64,000 nt of DNA from CAIMUS01 sp046347625 (GCA_046347625.1 JAXMFU010000005.1:558001-622000); one strand, 5' to 3'. Positions 17,679 through 27,571 are shown, counted from the stretch's first letter. A program made the numbers and translations. Notes: generated from the sequence alone by a model not told the origin.

Positions 17679-19076
17679 ATGCTGAAACGTGGCATAATCC
17701 AAAAATATGCAGATATCTGGAGCACGCTGGTGCGCGTGCTGGACCCCCTGCTCGTGGTGCTGGCGGCTTGGCCGGCCTATTTCCTGGCCCAAGATAGCTG
17801 GCTACTGCCGGATAGTTATCTCCTGATTGCCGCCCTTACTGCCTTGTTGGTAGTTATCATATTTCCAAACTTTCATATTTACGAAAGCTGGCGGGGTGAA
17901 TCGATCAGAACCGAACTTCGAGCTTTGCTCCTGGCCTGGGGAGCGGTATTGGTAACCCTATTAATAATGGGTGTAGCGACTAAAATTTCTGTACAATTTT
18001 CCCGCCTATGGATGGGATTTTGGGCGCTCTGTAGCTCGGTTTTGCTGGTGCTATCCCGGTTGGCGTTACGTTACAGCTTACGCTGGCTTCGGCTGAAGGG
18101 TTTTAATCAGCGCCACTTAGTAATAGTAGGCACGAGCGCTCTGGCGAATAGTGTGGCTGAGCGCTTGTTAAAGTCTCCCTGGACCGGACTGAATCTGCTT
18201 GGTTTCTTTGGTGAAGAACCTCTGGGAGATAATCAGATTACTGTGAAACGTCCTTTACTCGGTAGGATCGATCATCTGGCCGAGTACGTACGAAGACACT
18301 CAGTGGATCAGGTGTGGTTGGCTATCCCCCTATCCAGACAGGAATTCATAGACCGAGTATTGCATAATTTGCGTCACAATACTACGGATGTACGTATGGT
18401 ACTCGATATTTTCAGCTATCGGTTGCTGAATGCTTCGTTAGGCGAGGTGGCGGGAATGCCTTTGGTGAACCTGTCTGCCTCACCAATGCATGATATCAAT
18501 CGCTTGATTAAGGCAATAGAAGACCGAATTATAGCGCTGTTTATTTTGATGCTTATCAGCCCTCTTATGCTGGTTATTGCAATTGGGATCAAGTTATCTT
18601 CACCGGGGCCTGTATTTTATCGGCAGGAGCGTATCGGTTTCAACAATAAGCCGTTTATGATGCTTAAATTTCGCTCCATGTCGGTGGATGCTGAGGTCGT
18701 TTCCGGCCCTGTTTGGGCCAAACACGGCGATAGGCGGACAACAAAATTTGGTATCTTTCTGCGTAAAACCAGCCTGGACGAGTTACCCCAGTTTATAAAT
18801 GTATTAAAGGGTGAAATGTCGATTGTCGGGCCACGTCCCGAGCGGCCTTTTTTTGTTGAACACTTTAAAGATCAAATCCAGGGATACATGCAGAAGCATA
18901 TGGTTAAAGCAGGGATTACCGGCTGGGCTCAGGTTAATGGCTGGCGAGGCAATACGGATTTGCAAAAACGGATTGAGTATGATCTCTATTACGTTGAGAA
19001 TTGGTCATTATGGTTCGATTTTAAAATTATTTTTTTGACGATTTTTAAAGGTTTTGTCAACAAGAATGCTTACTGA
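17679..19076 (+). CDS. Undecaprenyl-phosphate glucose phosphotransferase (WcaJ/PssY-like)
   Basis: 465 aa from the ATG at 17679 (a TTG two codons upstream is in frame). Residues 20-130 contain four to five membrane helices, residues 140-270 a CoA-binding-like Rossmann fold (LVIVGTSALANSVAERLLKS), and residues about 275-465 the bacterial sugar transferase domain with a membrane helix, RQERIGFNNKPFMMLKFRSM, KTSLDELPQFINVLKGEMSI and VGPRPERPFF. It initiates repeat-unit assembly by moving a phosphosugar, usually glucose-1-phosphate, to undecaprenyl phosphate in the inner membrane. Confidence 0.92.
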   Translation: MLKRGIIQKYADIWSTLVRVLDPLLVVLAAWPAYFLAQDSWLLPDSYLLIAALTALLVVIIFPNFHIYESWRGESIRTELRALLLAWGAVLVTLLIMGVATKISVQFSRLWMGFWALCSSVLLVLSRLALRYSLRWLRLKGFNQRHLVIVGTSALANSVAERLLKSPWTGLNLLGFFGEEPLGDNQITVKRPLLGRIDHLAEYVRRHSVDQVWLAIPLSRQEFIDRVLHNLRHNTTDVRMVLDIFSYRLLNASLGEVAGMPLVNLSASPMHDINRLIKAIEDRIIALFILMLISPLMLVIAIGIKLSSPGPVFYRQERIGFNNKPFMMLKFRSMSVDAEVVSGPVWAKHGDRRTTKFGIFLRKTSLDELPQFINVLKGEMSIVGPRPERPFFVEHFKDQIQGYMQKHMVKAGITGWAQVNGWRGNTDLQKRIEYDLYYVENWSLWFDFKIIFLTIFKGFVNKNAY

Positions 19077-19139
19077 GATTGCTATCGATAGCTTTATAAT
19101 TTTTAAAATATGTCTTACCCAATTAAATGAGGAAATCTT

Positions 19140-19859
19140 ATGATGGTTGAAAATATATCTTATGGAAGAAGTAGCGAGGCATGGCAAGGCCACCTCGATA
19201 TGCTCAAATTATTAATAACGAAGTATTCGTTAATTCGAATATGTGAAGTGGGAGGAGGTGCAAATCCGGCAATACCGATTGAATATATTTCAGAAAAAAA
19301 TCTGGATTATACAGTATTGGATATTTCGAAGGATGAATTAGAAAAAGCTCCTGCAGGCTACCATAAAGTAAATGCAGATATATGTGCTATGAATTTCGAT
19401 ATTCCCGCTGAATATGATTTGGTTTTTACTAAGATGCTAGCCGAGCATGTTAAAAATGGAGAGCTAATGCATAAAAACATTTTTAAGATACTGTCCAAAG
19501 GCGGAATTGCTTTCCATTTTTTCCCAACTTTATACACTTTGCCTTTTTTGATAAATCGTCTGGCTCCAGAAAGGCTGTCTGCTTACTTATTAGATCTTTT
19601 TGCGCCACGAGACCAGCTACGACATAAAAAATTCCCAGCTTACTATAACTGGTGCCGAGGTCCGACCAGAAAGCAAATAGAAAAATTTAGCAATCTTGGC
19701 TATGAGCTTGTAGAATATAAAGGTTTTTTCGGCCATGAAGAATATTATAAAAAATTACTTTGGGTAATGAATTTATCGGCTCTAATTTCAGATTATTTAG
19801 TACAGTATCCTGTTCCCCAACTGACCAGCTATGCTTATGTTATTTTAAGAAAAAAATGA
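19140..19859 (+). CDS. Class I SAM-dependent methyltransferase
   Basis: 239 aa. SAM motif I is EVGGGANPAIP (about residues 35-45) and the acidic second strand is LDYTVLDISKDEL. The motif-IV region is EYDLVFTKMLAEHV. Base composition is AT-rich like the Wzy-like gene, unlike the flanking GC-rich genes. It probably methylates a sugar of the repeat unit or caps the chain, based on neighbours; the substrate is not evident. A second ATG lies one codon in. Confidence 0.78.
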   Translation: MMVENISYGRSSEAWQGHLDMLKLLITKYSLIRICEVGGGANPAIPIEYISEKNLDYTVLDISKDELEKAPAGYHKVNADICAMNFDIPAEYDLVFTKMLAEHVKNGELMHKNIFKILSKGGIAFHFFPTLYTLPFLINRLAPERLSAYLLDLFAPRDQLRHKKFPAYYNWCRGPTRKQIEKFSNLGYELVEYKGFFGHEEYYKKLLWVMNLSALISDYLVQYPVPQLTSYAYVILRKK

Positions 19860-19916
19860 TCGAGAAATTCAAAACCTTATTTTTGGAGAATCCAGCCGAC
19901 TCGGGGTATTTAGTAA

Positions 19917-20738
19917 GTGATCGACCTACATTGCCATTTATTACCAGGTATCGATGATGGGGCGGCGGATTTGGCGACCGCCCTGGCTATGGCCAAGGTA
20001 GCGGTCGCCGACGGCATTAGCCTGATTGCCTGTACGCCTCATATTTACCCGGGTCTTTATGATAATACGGCGCCGGGGATCGAGCGGGCGGTGGCCGAAC
20101 TTCGGGTCGAGCTCGAGGCAGCGAGCATTCCGCTGGATCTGACTTGCGGTGCGGATACTCACCTGGTGCCCGAGCTGCCGGCCGGTTTACGCACCGGGCG
20201 CATTCCCTCGCTGCACGGCAGCCGTTACTTCCTGCTGGAGCCGCCTCACCACGTAGCACCGCCGCAGTTTGCCGAGTCCGTATTTACCTTGCAGGTTGCA
20301 GGTTATGTCCCTATTATTACCCATCCGGAACGGTTGACCTGGATATCCCATCATTATGAAGTGTTTTGCTCACTGGCCCGAAGTGGCGTCTGGATGCAGG
20401 TTACCGCCGGCAGCTTGACCGGGAGATTCGGCAAATCCGCTCGCTACTGGGGAGAGCGCCTCCTGGACGAGGGTTTGGTGCATATTCTGGCCACGGATGC
20501 GCATGGGGTGGAACGGCGCCCGCCAATACTTTCGGAGGGTTTTCAAGTAGCGGAAAGCTACCTTGGTGCCGAGGAGGCGGTGCGTCTGGTCAAGACCCGT
20601 CCTCAAGGTATTCTTGACAACCTGGAGCCTTCCAAGCTGATTCCGCCGCCTGGCTTGCAGCATAATGAACCGGCAACAGCCGTGCCCAATCAGAGGGGTT
20701 CTTTCCTTACACGATGGTTTCGCCGTGTCGTCGGCTAG
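19917..20738 (+). CDS. PHP-type tyrosine-protein phosphatase (CpsB/YwqE family)
   Basis: 273 aa, starting with GTG at 19917. The metal-binding motif DLHCHLLPGIDDGA is at residues 3-16; further ligands lie in CTPHIYPG, THPERL and ATDAHG. Members dephosphorylate the tyrosine-rich tail of bacterial tyrosine kinases that control chain length and export. The Wzc-like kinase encoded 950 bases downstream has such a tail. Gram-negative loci more often use a low-molecular-weight phosphatase (Wzb). The C-terminal 45 residues are Pro-rich and basic. Confidence 0.88.
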   Translation: MIDLHCHLLPGIDDGAADLATALAMAKVAVADGISLIACTPHIYPGLYDNTAPGIERAVAELRVELEAASIPLDLTCGADTHLVPELPAGLRTGRIPSLHGSRYFLLEPPHHVAPPQFAESVFTLQVAGYVPIITHPERLTWISHHYEVFCSLARSGVWMQVTAGSLTGRFGKSARYWGERLLDEGLVHILATDAHGVERRPPILSEGFQVAESYLGAEEAVRLVKTRPQGILDNLEPSKLIPPPGLQHNEPATAVPNQRGSFLTRWFRRVVG

Positions 20739-20831
20739 CCACGATCCAGATCGAGAGACCGGCCGGAAAGATCACGTAGGCCGCCAAATTTAGGCAGTTA
20801 CACTAGAATTAATTATCGAGAGAGTAAAGCG

Positions 20832-21653
20832 ATGATGCACTCGACCCGACTCTTGCTGATCTTATGCTTAAGTTTGGGATTAGGTGGCGGTTGCGCGACC
20901 AATAATAATTCTTTTTTACCGAACGGGCAGGTTGAAACTGTTCATACGGGTGAACGGGCGGATACGGAAACAACCCCTGCAACCGAACAGCACTCCGCAC
21001 AGGCCAACTTCTCGACAGCACAGGCACTTCCGGTTTCCGTGACCAGAGCATCGGCCGCTTCCCCGGGCCAAGGAGGCCGAGGCAATAGCGATTACCGGAT
21101 TGGACCGGAGGATTTGCTGGATATCCAGGTATTCAGTGTGTCCGAATTATCGCGGACCGTACGTGTCTCCTCGCGGGGATTTATTTCCCTGCCCCTGCTC
21201 GGTGAAGTCAAAGTCGCGGGTTTAACCAGTTCGGAGCTGGAGAATCGTCTTGCCGAGTTGCTGGCCAAAGATTATCTGCAGAATCCTCAGATCAGTGTCT
21301 TTATCAAGGAATATACCAGCCAGCGGGTTACTGTCAGCGGAGCTGTCGCCAAACCGGGTGTTTATCCGCTGAAGGGGCGAACCACATTGTTGCAAGCGAT
21401 CGCCGTTGCCGGCGGACTGGACGATAAAGCTTCTCCCAGCGATCAGGTGACTGTTTTCCGTAGTTTAGCTGGGGGCACCAAGCAAACTTTGGATTTTAAT
21501 CTTAAAGAGATACGTAACAATGAGAAGTCCGATCCACTGGTGCAAAATGACGATATTATTACCGTGCGAACCAATACGACCGTCTATGTTATTAGAGAGG
21601 TTACCAATATGGTGCGCGGGCTGATTGCACCCTATCCTCTCTGGGGACAATGA
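20832..21653 (+). CDS. Polysaccharide export outer-membrane lipoprotein, Wza-like
   Basis: 273 aa. Signal peptide with lipobox LGGGC (Cys at residue 22), a Ser/Thr/Gln-rich linker to about residue 85, then the Poly_export domain (YRIGPEDLLDIQVFSVSELS) and an SLBB domain (VTVSGAVAKPGVYPLKGRTT). It forms the outer-membrane channel for the polymer. It is shorter than E. coli Wza (379 aa) because it has one SLBB domain. It is followed within 31 bases, or overlapped if the upstream TTG is used, by the tyrosine kinase gene. Confidence 0.9.
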   Translation: MMHSTRLLLILCLSLGLGGGCATNNNSFLPNGQVETVHTGERADTETTPATEQHSAQANFSTAQALPVSVTRASAASPGQGGRGNSDYRIGPEDLLDIQVFSVSELSRTVRVSSRGFISLPLLGEVKVAGLTSSELENRLAELLAKDYLQNPQISVFIKEYTSQRVTVSGAVAKPGVYPLKGRTTLLQAIAVAGGLDDKASPSDQVTVFRSLAGGTKQTLDFNLKEIRNNEKSDPLVQNDDIITVRTNTTVYVIREVTNMVRGLIAPYPLWGQ

Positions 21654-21684
21654 GAGTACTATCGAGCTGAGCAAGAGCGACGTT

Positions 21685-23988
21685 ATGCAAAATGAGAACA
21701 TTGTCTTGGAACCACCGGAGCGGACATCCGGCAGGGCCCTGGCCGAATGGCAGCAGGCACCCAGCCCCTATTTTCTGGAGCCCTCTGTCGACAAGCAGAG
21801 TAATTTGGATGAATCGGGTTTCCTGGATGCCTGGCGAATTATCGTCAAGCGTAAATGGACGATTCTCACCTGCCTGTTTATCACCGTAGTTACGGTAGTT
21901 ACCGCTACCTTCTTGATGACTCCCATTTATCGCTCTACCTTGACCTTGCAGATCGAGCGTGAGCCTCAAAAAATTGTACAGTATCAATCATCGGTTGAAA
22001 ATGAGCCTGATGCCTATCAAGGCTATGAGAGTTTTTATAAGACGCAATATGAGCTATTAAAAAGCCGCTCCTTGGCACAGCGTATTATCGATCTGCTTGG
22101 ATTAAGCGAAAACCCGATTTTTATGGGTAAGGAGCAGGGGCAGGGGCAGGAGCAGGAAGTTCCCTTTTGGAAAACTCTGTTCGAGTGGATAAGAGGTCCA
22201 CAACAGAAAGAAGAAACAGTAGAGAAACAAAAAGATAAGCCGGATTTGGCAAAAATGTTTTTAAGCGATCTTTTTGTCGAGCCTGTTCGTGACTCACGGT
22301 TGGTCAAAATTTCTTATGAAAGTCCAAGCCCGGAACTGGCGACGACTATCGTCAATACCCTCGCCGATACTTATATCAATATGAGCATGGAGCGGCGGTT
22401 CGAAGCTTCTTCCTACGCCAGGAAATTCCTGGAGGAGCGTCTCCAGCAAATCAAAGCGAAGCTCGAAGATTCCGAGCGTGATCTGGCGCAATATGCCCGC
22501 CGTAATCAGATTATTACTCTCGATGAACGGCAGAACATTATCAATAAAACCGTCGAAGAACTGAATACAGCACTTGCCAAGGCGGAGGCCGATCGCATCA
22601 AGGCGGAGGCGGATTATCAGCAGGCACAACGTACCGACGGTCAGGGGCTGAGCCCGATTCTGGATAATCTCCTTATCGGCAAGCTGCAAGAAATAAAGGC
22701 GGGTCTGGACGCACAATACCAGGACGAACTTAACGTATTAAAGCCGGGTTATCCAAAAATGCAGCAGTTAAGCAGCAGGATCAATCAGATTCAAATTAAA
22801 ATCAATGAGGAAGTTGCGAAGATTCGAGCCGCAATTCGTGCCAAATATGAGGCGGCTAAAACCAATCAATCCTTGCTGCAAGCGAAGTTGAATGAGGCAA
22901 AAAATGAACTGATGGAAATCCAGCAGCGCAGTATCCAGTTCAATATCTTGAAGCGTGAAGTGGATACCAACCGGCAATTGTATGATGGCCTGCTGCAAAG
23001 GTATAAAGAGGTCGGCGTGGCCGGCGGTGTCGGCACCAATAATATCTTTGTTATCGATAAAGCGGAGATACCGCAGCGTCCTTTCAAGCCCAGTCTGTTT
23101 CGCAACACGGCGATTGCCATCTTCATGGGGCTGTTCGTGGGAGTTCTGTTGGCTTTCCTGTTCGATGCCCTGGATAAGAGCATTAAACCCGAAGAACTGG
23201 AGCGCGTAACCGGCATTCCCGCTTTGGGGATGATTCCCCGAATAAGCCAGTCGACCAGACGTATCCATAAAGAGCAACCTTTAGCCTTACTGGCGTACCA
23301 GGACCCGCGCTCGACCTTTGCCGAGTCTTACCGTTCAGTCCGCACCGCCTTGCAGTTTTCCACAGTGCATGGAGCGCCACGGATAATAGCCGTGACCAGT
23401 GCCCAACCCAAAGAAGGCAAGACGACGGTTTCGATAACCCTGGCGATCACCTTCGCACAAGCCGGCAAGAAAGTGCTGCTGATCGATGCGGATCTGCGCA
23501 ATCCGTCGTTGCATCGCTTGCTCCAACTGGACAATAGCATGGGTTTGACCAATTATCTGGCCGCTGACGCTCAGCCGGTCGAGGTTGCCTATCCGGTATT
23601 GCTCGAGAACCTGTTCGTCATTCCCTCCGGACCTCTGCCACCCAACCCGGTCGAACTGCTGTCGACCCCCAAAATGGCGGCGCTACTCTCCCTAGCGACC
23701 GAGAAGTTCGATCAGGTCATTCTGGACTGTCCCCCGGTCCTGGGGCTGGCCGATGCCCTGATTCTGGGCAATATGGCGCAGGCCACCCTGCTGGTGATGG
23801 AAGCCGGCGTTACGCCCCGTCCGGTGGTACAGGATGCCCTGAAAAGACTGCGCAGTGCACGGGCACATATTCTGGGCGGCGTGGTGAACAAGCTGGATAG
23901 CCGTAGCCATTCCTATGGTTATCACTATCACTATCACTACTATTATTCTTACGACGAGCGGTCCGCGAACAAACGCCTTGCCACCTGA
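21685..23988 (+). CDS. Wzc-like chain-length determinant / tyrosine autokinase
   Basis: 767 aa from ATG 21685; an in-frame TTG at 21625 would add 20 residues and overlap the Wza-like gene. After an N-terminal cytoplasmic stretch, a first membrane helix (WTILTCLFITVVTVVTATFL) leads to the periplasmic Wzz domain with long coiled coils and the GNVR-like region. A second helix (IAIFMGLFVGVLLAFLFDAL) leads to the BY-kinase: Walker A PKEGKTT, Walker A' VLLIDADLRNPS, Walker B VILDCPP. The C-terminal tail alternates Tyr and His (HYHYHYYYSY), the autophosphorylation cluster. It controls polymer length and export with the Wza-like and CpsB-like proteins. Confidence 0.92.
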   Translation: MQNENIVLEPPERTSGRALAEWQQAPSPYFLEPSVDKQSNLDESGFLDAWRIIVKRKWTILTCLFITVVTVVTATFLMTPIYRSTLTLQIEREPQKIVQYQSSVENEPDAYQGYESFYKTQYELLKSRSLAQRIIDLLGLSENPIFMGKEQGQGQEQEVPFWKTLFEWIRGPQQKEETVEKQKDKPDLAKMFLSDLFVEPVRDSRLVKISYESPSPELATTIVNTLADTYINMSMERRFEASSYARKFLEERLQQIKAKLEDSERDLAQYARRNQIITLDERQNIINKTVEELNTALAKAEADRIKAEADYQQAQRTDGQGLSPILDNLLIGKLQEIKAGLDAQYQDELNVLKPGYPKMQQLSSRINQIQIKINEEVAKIRAAIRAKYEAAKTNQSLLQAKLNEAKNELMEIQQRSIQFNILKREVDTNRQLYDGLLQRYKEVGVAGGVGTNNIFVIDKAEIPQRPFKPSLFRNTAIAIFMGLFVGVLLAFLFDALDKSIKPEELERVTGIPALGMIPRISQSTRRIHKEQPLALLAYQDPRSTFAESYRSVRTALQFSTVHGAPRIIAVTSAQPKEGKTTVSITLAITFAQAGKKVLLIDADLRNPSLHRLLQLDNSMGLTNYLAADAQPVEVAYPVLLENLFVIPSGPLPPNPVELLSTPKMAALLSLATEKFDQVILDCPPVLGLADALILGNMAQATLLVMEAGVTPRPVVQDALKRLRSARAHILGGVVNKLDSRSHSYGYHYHYHYYYSYDERSANKRLAT

Positions 23989-24050
23989 ACCGATGACCCA
24001 TAACCCTGATGCTCTTGTAGTGGTCTACGCCGTAGCGGGCGTAAGCGGCC

Positions 24051-25289
24051 ATGACTAAGTTGAATCCGGTTTTGAAGTGGAGTGTATTCATACTGCTGGC
24101 GGCGCTGCTGGCCTGGCGCATGATCGTTCTCGATCTGGCGGCCTTTTATGCCGAGCAACGCACGCCTCAGGCGGCGCTCACGGCGCTGGCTTGGGATTCT
24201 GAGCAACCGACCGCACTGGCAGATCGAGCCTATGCGTTGCCGGCCACCGCTTCCACCGAAGCAGAAACGCTATTGCGCCAGGCTTTATATCAGAATCCGG
24301 CCGATGCCAATCTCTACCTTGCACTCGCCGACCTGCAACAGCGGAAGGGTAAGATGGAGCAAGCCGCCCCGCTGGTGACCCTGGCCAGTGAACTGGCCCC
24401 CATGAATGCCGGTGTGCAGTTGCGTGCGGCAGACTTCTGGCTAAAGCAGGGACAACTGCAAAAAGCGCTCACCGGCATTAACGTCGCTCTGAGCTTGCGT
24501 CCCAGCCTGGGTGTCGACCTCTATCCATCGCTGCTGAAACTGGTGGAAGAGCCGCGTGCCCGGCCGCTATTGGCCTCCTTCTACCGGAATCCGCCACCCT
24601 GGTGGCTGGACTTCTTTCGCTATACCGCCGTGAACGCCGGCTCGCTGGAGCCGCTGCGGGCGCTGTATCGAGAGCAGCTAAAGCAAGGCGGCAAGCCTGC
24701 CGCCGGACAGCAGCAGATTTATCTGACTCGCCTGCAGCAGGAAGGTCAGTGGCTGGAGCTTTACTTCAATTGGTTGAATACCTTGCAACCCGAGCAGCTG
24801 AAAGCACTGGGTTATCTATACAATGGTGATTTCGAGTTACCGTTCAGTCAGCAGGGATTCGACTGGCAGGCGCCCAGGGTCAACGGTGTAATTGTGGAGA
24901 CAGTGCCTACCTACGGCAGCAGCGGGAAAAAGGCGCTGCATATTCAATTCCAGGGCCTGCGGGTAGCATTTTCACATCTTTATCAGTATTTACTGCTGGA
25001 ACCCGGCCGTTATCGCCTGCAAGGTCGGAGCAGGGTGGACAGTTTGCAAACGGAGCGTGGAGTACAGTGGAATCTGTCCTGTATCGGCCGCGATTCCAGG
25101 CCCTTAGGTTCAAGCGAGCGCTTTCTGGGAACGACGGAATGGCAGCCATTTGCGATTGAATTCACGGTACCGGTCAACGGCTGCCGGGTTCAGAGGCTGC
25201 AATTGGTTTTGCTGGGCCGCGCGCTGCTGGATTTCGAGGCACAGGGATCGATCTGGTTCGATGACATGACGATTACCCGTATTGACTAG
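24051..25289 (+). CDS. Membrane-anchored TPR protein of the polysaccharide locus
   Basis: 412 aa. One N-terminal membrane helix (residues 11-30) and then TPR-like repeats (about 60-200; ANLYLALADLQQRKGKMEQA is a clear unit). A C-terminal beta-rich domain (about 250-412) resembles carbohydrate-binding jelly-roll modules (LYNGDFELPFSQQGFDWQ, then GSSGKKALHIQFQG). Proteins of this layout occur in exopolysaccharide loci next to O-antigen ligases. A periplasmic assembly or polymer-binding role is inferred; no enzyme motif is seen. Confidence 0.6.
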   Translation: MTKLNPVLKWSVFILLAALLAWRMIVLDLAAFYAEQRTPQAALTALAWDSEQPTALADRAYALPATASTEAETLLRQALYQNPADANLYLALADLQQRKGKMEQAAPLVTLASELAPMNAGVQLRAADFWLKQGQLQKALTGINVALSLRPSLGVDLYPSLLKLVEEPRARPLLASFYRNPPPWWLDFFRYTAVNAGSLEPLRALYREQLKQGGKPAAGQQQIYLTRLQQEGQWLELYFNWLNTLQPEQLKALGYLYNGDFELPFSQQGFDWQAPRVNGVIVETVPTYGSSGKKALHIQFQGLRVAFSHLYQYLLLEPGRYRLQGRSRVDSLQTERGVQWNLSCIGRDSRPLGSSERFLGTTEWQPFAIEFTVPVNGCRVQRLQLVLLGRALLDFEAQGSIWFDDMTITRID

Positions 25290-25395
25290 ACGTACGGAAC
25301 AGGTATTATGAAATAAGGCGCAGAATTGCAGATCACTTAGAATTAATGTAGCGATTATTCAGCTTTCCGTATTTTGAATCGAAGGAGAACAGACT

Positions 25396-25902
25396 ATGCA
25401 TAAGAATCTCTCTTTTAGAAGTGGCTTAGCCCTGGTACTGGGGTTAGGGGTCGGGTTAGGCGCACACGCGGATGATTCCGTGGCCAAGCTCAACCAGTTC
25501 AAGGGCAAGGTATGGATTAACACCGGGACGACTTCCGTTCCTGCCCAGGCAGGTATGCCGCTGACCAAGGGGTATCGGGTAGTGGTTCTAGCCGATAGTT
25601 CGGCACGGTTGATTTACAACAGTGGTTGCGTGCTTAATATGGGGGCGAACAGTTCCCTTACCTTAGAAAATGAGGAGCAGTGCAAGGCGGCTCTGCTCAC
25701 CCAGTCCTCCGGTGGACAAGCGGCTCAGGCAGGAGGAGGGGCTGTAGGCGGTGCCCCTGCTACGGCTGCAGGAGCTGGGGCGGTGCCCGCCTTGATCGCC
25801 GGAACAGCCGCTGCGATTGCCGGCATTATTATCGTTACTGATAATGACGGCGGTGGCGGTGGCGGTGGCGGCGGTGGCGGCGGCCAGATCAGCCCGGAAT
25901 AA
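25396..25902 (+). CDS. Secreted FecR-like protein with polyglycine tail
   Basis: 168 aa. Signal peptide with likely cleavage after AHA (residue 25). Residues 30-95 resemble a FecR/SH3-like beta domain (GKVWINTGT, GMPLTKGYRVVVLADSSARLIY). An Ala/Gly-rich region and a hydrophobic helix (ALIAGTAAAIAGIIIVT, about residues 134-150) follow, then a run of twelve glycines and QISPE. The ribosome binding site is GAAGGAG. It lies between the TPR gene and the ligase gene. Possibly a cell-surface or periplasmic accessory factor of polymer export; function unknown. Confidence 0.6.
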   Translation: MHKNLSFRSGLALVLGLGVGLGAHADDSVAKLNQFKGKVWINTGTTSVPAQAGMPLTKGYRVVVLADSSARLIYNSGCVLNMGANSSLTLENEEQCKAALLTQSSGGQAAQAGGGAVGGAPATAAGAGAVPALIAGTAAAIAGIIIVTDNDGGGGGGGGGGGGQISPE

Positions 25903-25924
25903 GATATCGAACCGATTGAATGCA

Positions 25925-27445
25925 ATGGAGGCGCCTGCCCGTCGCTTTAATCGCTTATGGGGCTGTTCCCTGATAGCCTTCTTGTTGACATTTGCCCCGC
26001 TCTTTCGAGGTGCCAACCGGCCACTGCCGTTACTGGTCCTTGAAATCGGAGCGCTTGCCTTGGCGGCGCATCTGGTCTGGCGGCCCGATTTCAGGGATCA
26101 GCTTTCCCGTCCCTTGCTGATCACCCTGATGGTATTATTGGTTTATCCGCTGTTACAACTCGTGCCGCTACCAGCGGGCCTCTGGTCTCGTTTGCCGGGA
26201 CGTGACTTTTATGCTCATGCCCTGACTCAGGCCAACGACGGTCGAGCATTCGAGAGTTGGCGTGCCGCTTCGCTGGTTCCCTGGGCAACCGAGTTTTCCT
26301 GGTTGGCCCTGTTACCTCCCTTGACCGTATTTCTGGTTACGGTGGGATTGCCTACACGGCAACTGCAATTTCTGCTGAAGCTGTTTGTGGGCATCGCGGT
26401 CCTACAGGCTCTGCTGGGACTGTTGCAATATGGAGCCGGCTCCGACAGCATCTTCCAGTTGGGCAGTCCTTATTGTTGCAGCAGTGCGGTCGGTACCTAT
26501 ATTAATCGTGACCATCTGGCCGGGTTGCTGGAAATGGCGCTACCGGTTGGTTTAGCTCTATTTACGACCACTGTCGGTCAGGTTGTTGCCTCGAGTGCCA
26601 GGGGCTACCATCGCCACAGAGTGTGGCGACAACGGTTGTCCAAGCTGGCCGCTTTGCCGATCAATCAGACGGCTATTTATGGCAGTGCCTGTATCGTGCT
26701 CCTGTTAGGATTGGTATTCACCCGTTCCCGTGCCGGCATTGTTCTGGCCATGGTCGGTATTTTTCTGAGCATGGTGGTATTTGCGCGTCGCCTGGGCGGT
26801 AGGAATGCCTATGGTCTGATTGGGACGCTCACTTTTATCGGCTGGGGTCTGGCCATGGAGGTTGGGCTGGTACCTGTGTTAAGCCGATTTACCCTGGCAG
26901 GTGCCATCGATGACGCCCGCTGGTCGATCTTCGCTAGCACTATACAAGCTGTTGCCTATTTCTTTCCCATTGGTAGCGGGGTCGGCACGTTCCAGGACAT
27001 CTATCCCCGCTTTCATCCACCCGATATTCTCTTCGATGGTATTATCAATCGCGCCCACAATGATTACCTGGAGGGCTTCCTGGAAACAGGGCTGGTGGGA
27101 ATTGTGCTGGCGTTTGCCTTGTTGGGCTTTTATGGGCGGCAATGGCACAGAATCTGGCAGCGGGGCCGCTGGTCCGGCTTCCGCCTGCTCCAGGCCGGGG
27201 CTGGTATCAGCCTGTTACTGCTCATCCTGCACAGTGCGGTGGATTTCAATTTACATATCCCCGCCAACGCTATTTTCTTTGCCTTTGTGGCCGCCGTGTT
27301 CTTCCATCGCCAGCGGGATGAGCCGCTCGGAGCCGCTGATGCGTTCGGTCTCGACCCGTCTGAGAAAACGGGTGATAAAGAAATGCCGGTGGATGTGTTA
27401 ACCCGATCCCCGCTTAAAAATGTACGTAACCCGTTTGCGGATTGA
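25925..27445 (+). CDS. O-antigen ligase / polymerase-like membrane protein (Wzy_C family)
   Basis: 506 aa from ATG 25925; the frame is open upstream, but that part overlaps the FecR-like gene and is low complexity. About 11 membrane helices. The family motif RAHNDYLEGFLETGLVG is at about residues 375-391, in the large periplasmic loop of WaaL/Wzy_C proteins. It probably transfers or polymerises the finished glycan in the periplasm. A separate Wzy-like gene lies at 8547-10034, so this one may be the ligase. It closes the polysaccharide locus; repeats follow directly. Confidence 0.82.
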   Translation: MEAPARRFNRLWGCSLIAFLLTFAPLFRGANRPLPLLVLEIGALALAAHLVWRPDFRDQLSRPLLITLMVLLVYPLLQLVPLPAGLWSRLPGRDFYAHALTQANDGRAFESWRAASLVPWATEFSWLALLPPLTVFLVTVGLPTRQLQFLLKLFVGIAVLQALLGLLQYGAGSDSIFQLGSPYCCSSAVGTYINRDHLAGLLEMALPVGLALFTTTVGQVVASSARGYHRHRVWRQRLSKLAALPINQTAIYGSACIVLLLGLVFTRSRAGIVLAMVGIFLSMVVFARRLGGRNAYGLIGTLTFIGWGLAMEVGLVPVLSRFTLAGAIDDARWSIFASTIQAVAYFFPIGSGVGTFQDIYPRFHPPDILFDGIINRAHNDYLEGFLETGLVGIVLAFALLGFYGRQWHRIWQRGRWSGFRLLQAGAGISLLLLILHSAVDFNLHIPANAIFFAFVAAVFFHRQRDEPLGAADAFGLDPSEKTGDKEMPVDVLTRSPLKNVRNPFAD

Positions 27446-27452
27446 TTTACGG

Positions 27453-27571
<119 letters not shown>

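Noticed and set aside
25817..25924. Longer N-terminus for the O-antigen ligase.
   Set aside because: It is only the shifted-frame reading of the polyglycine-coding repeat of the FecR-like gene; the ATG at 25925 is a better start.
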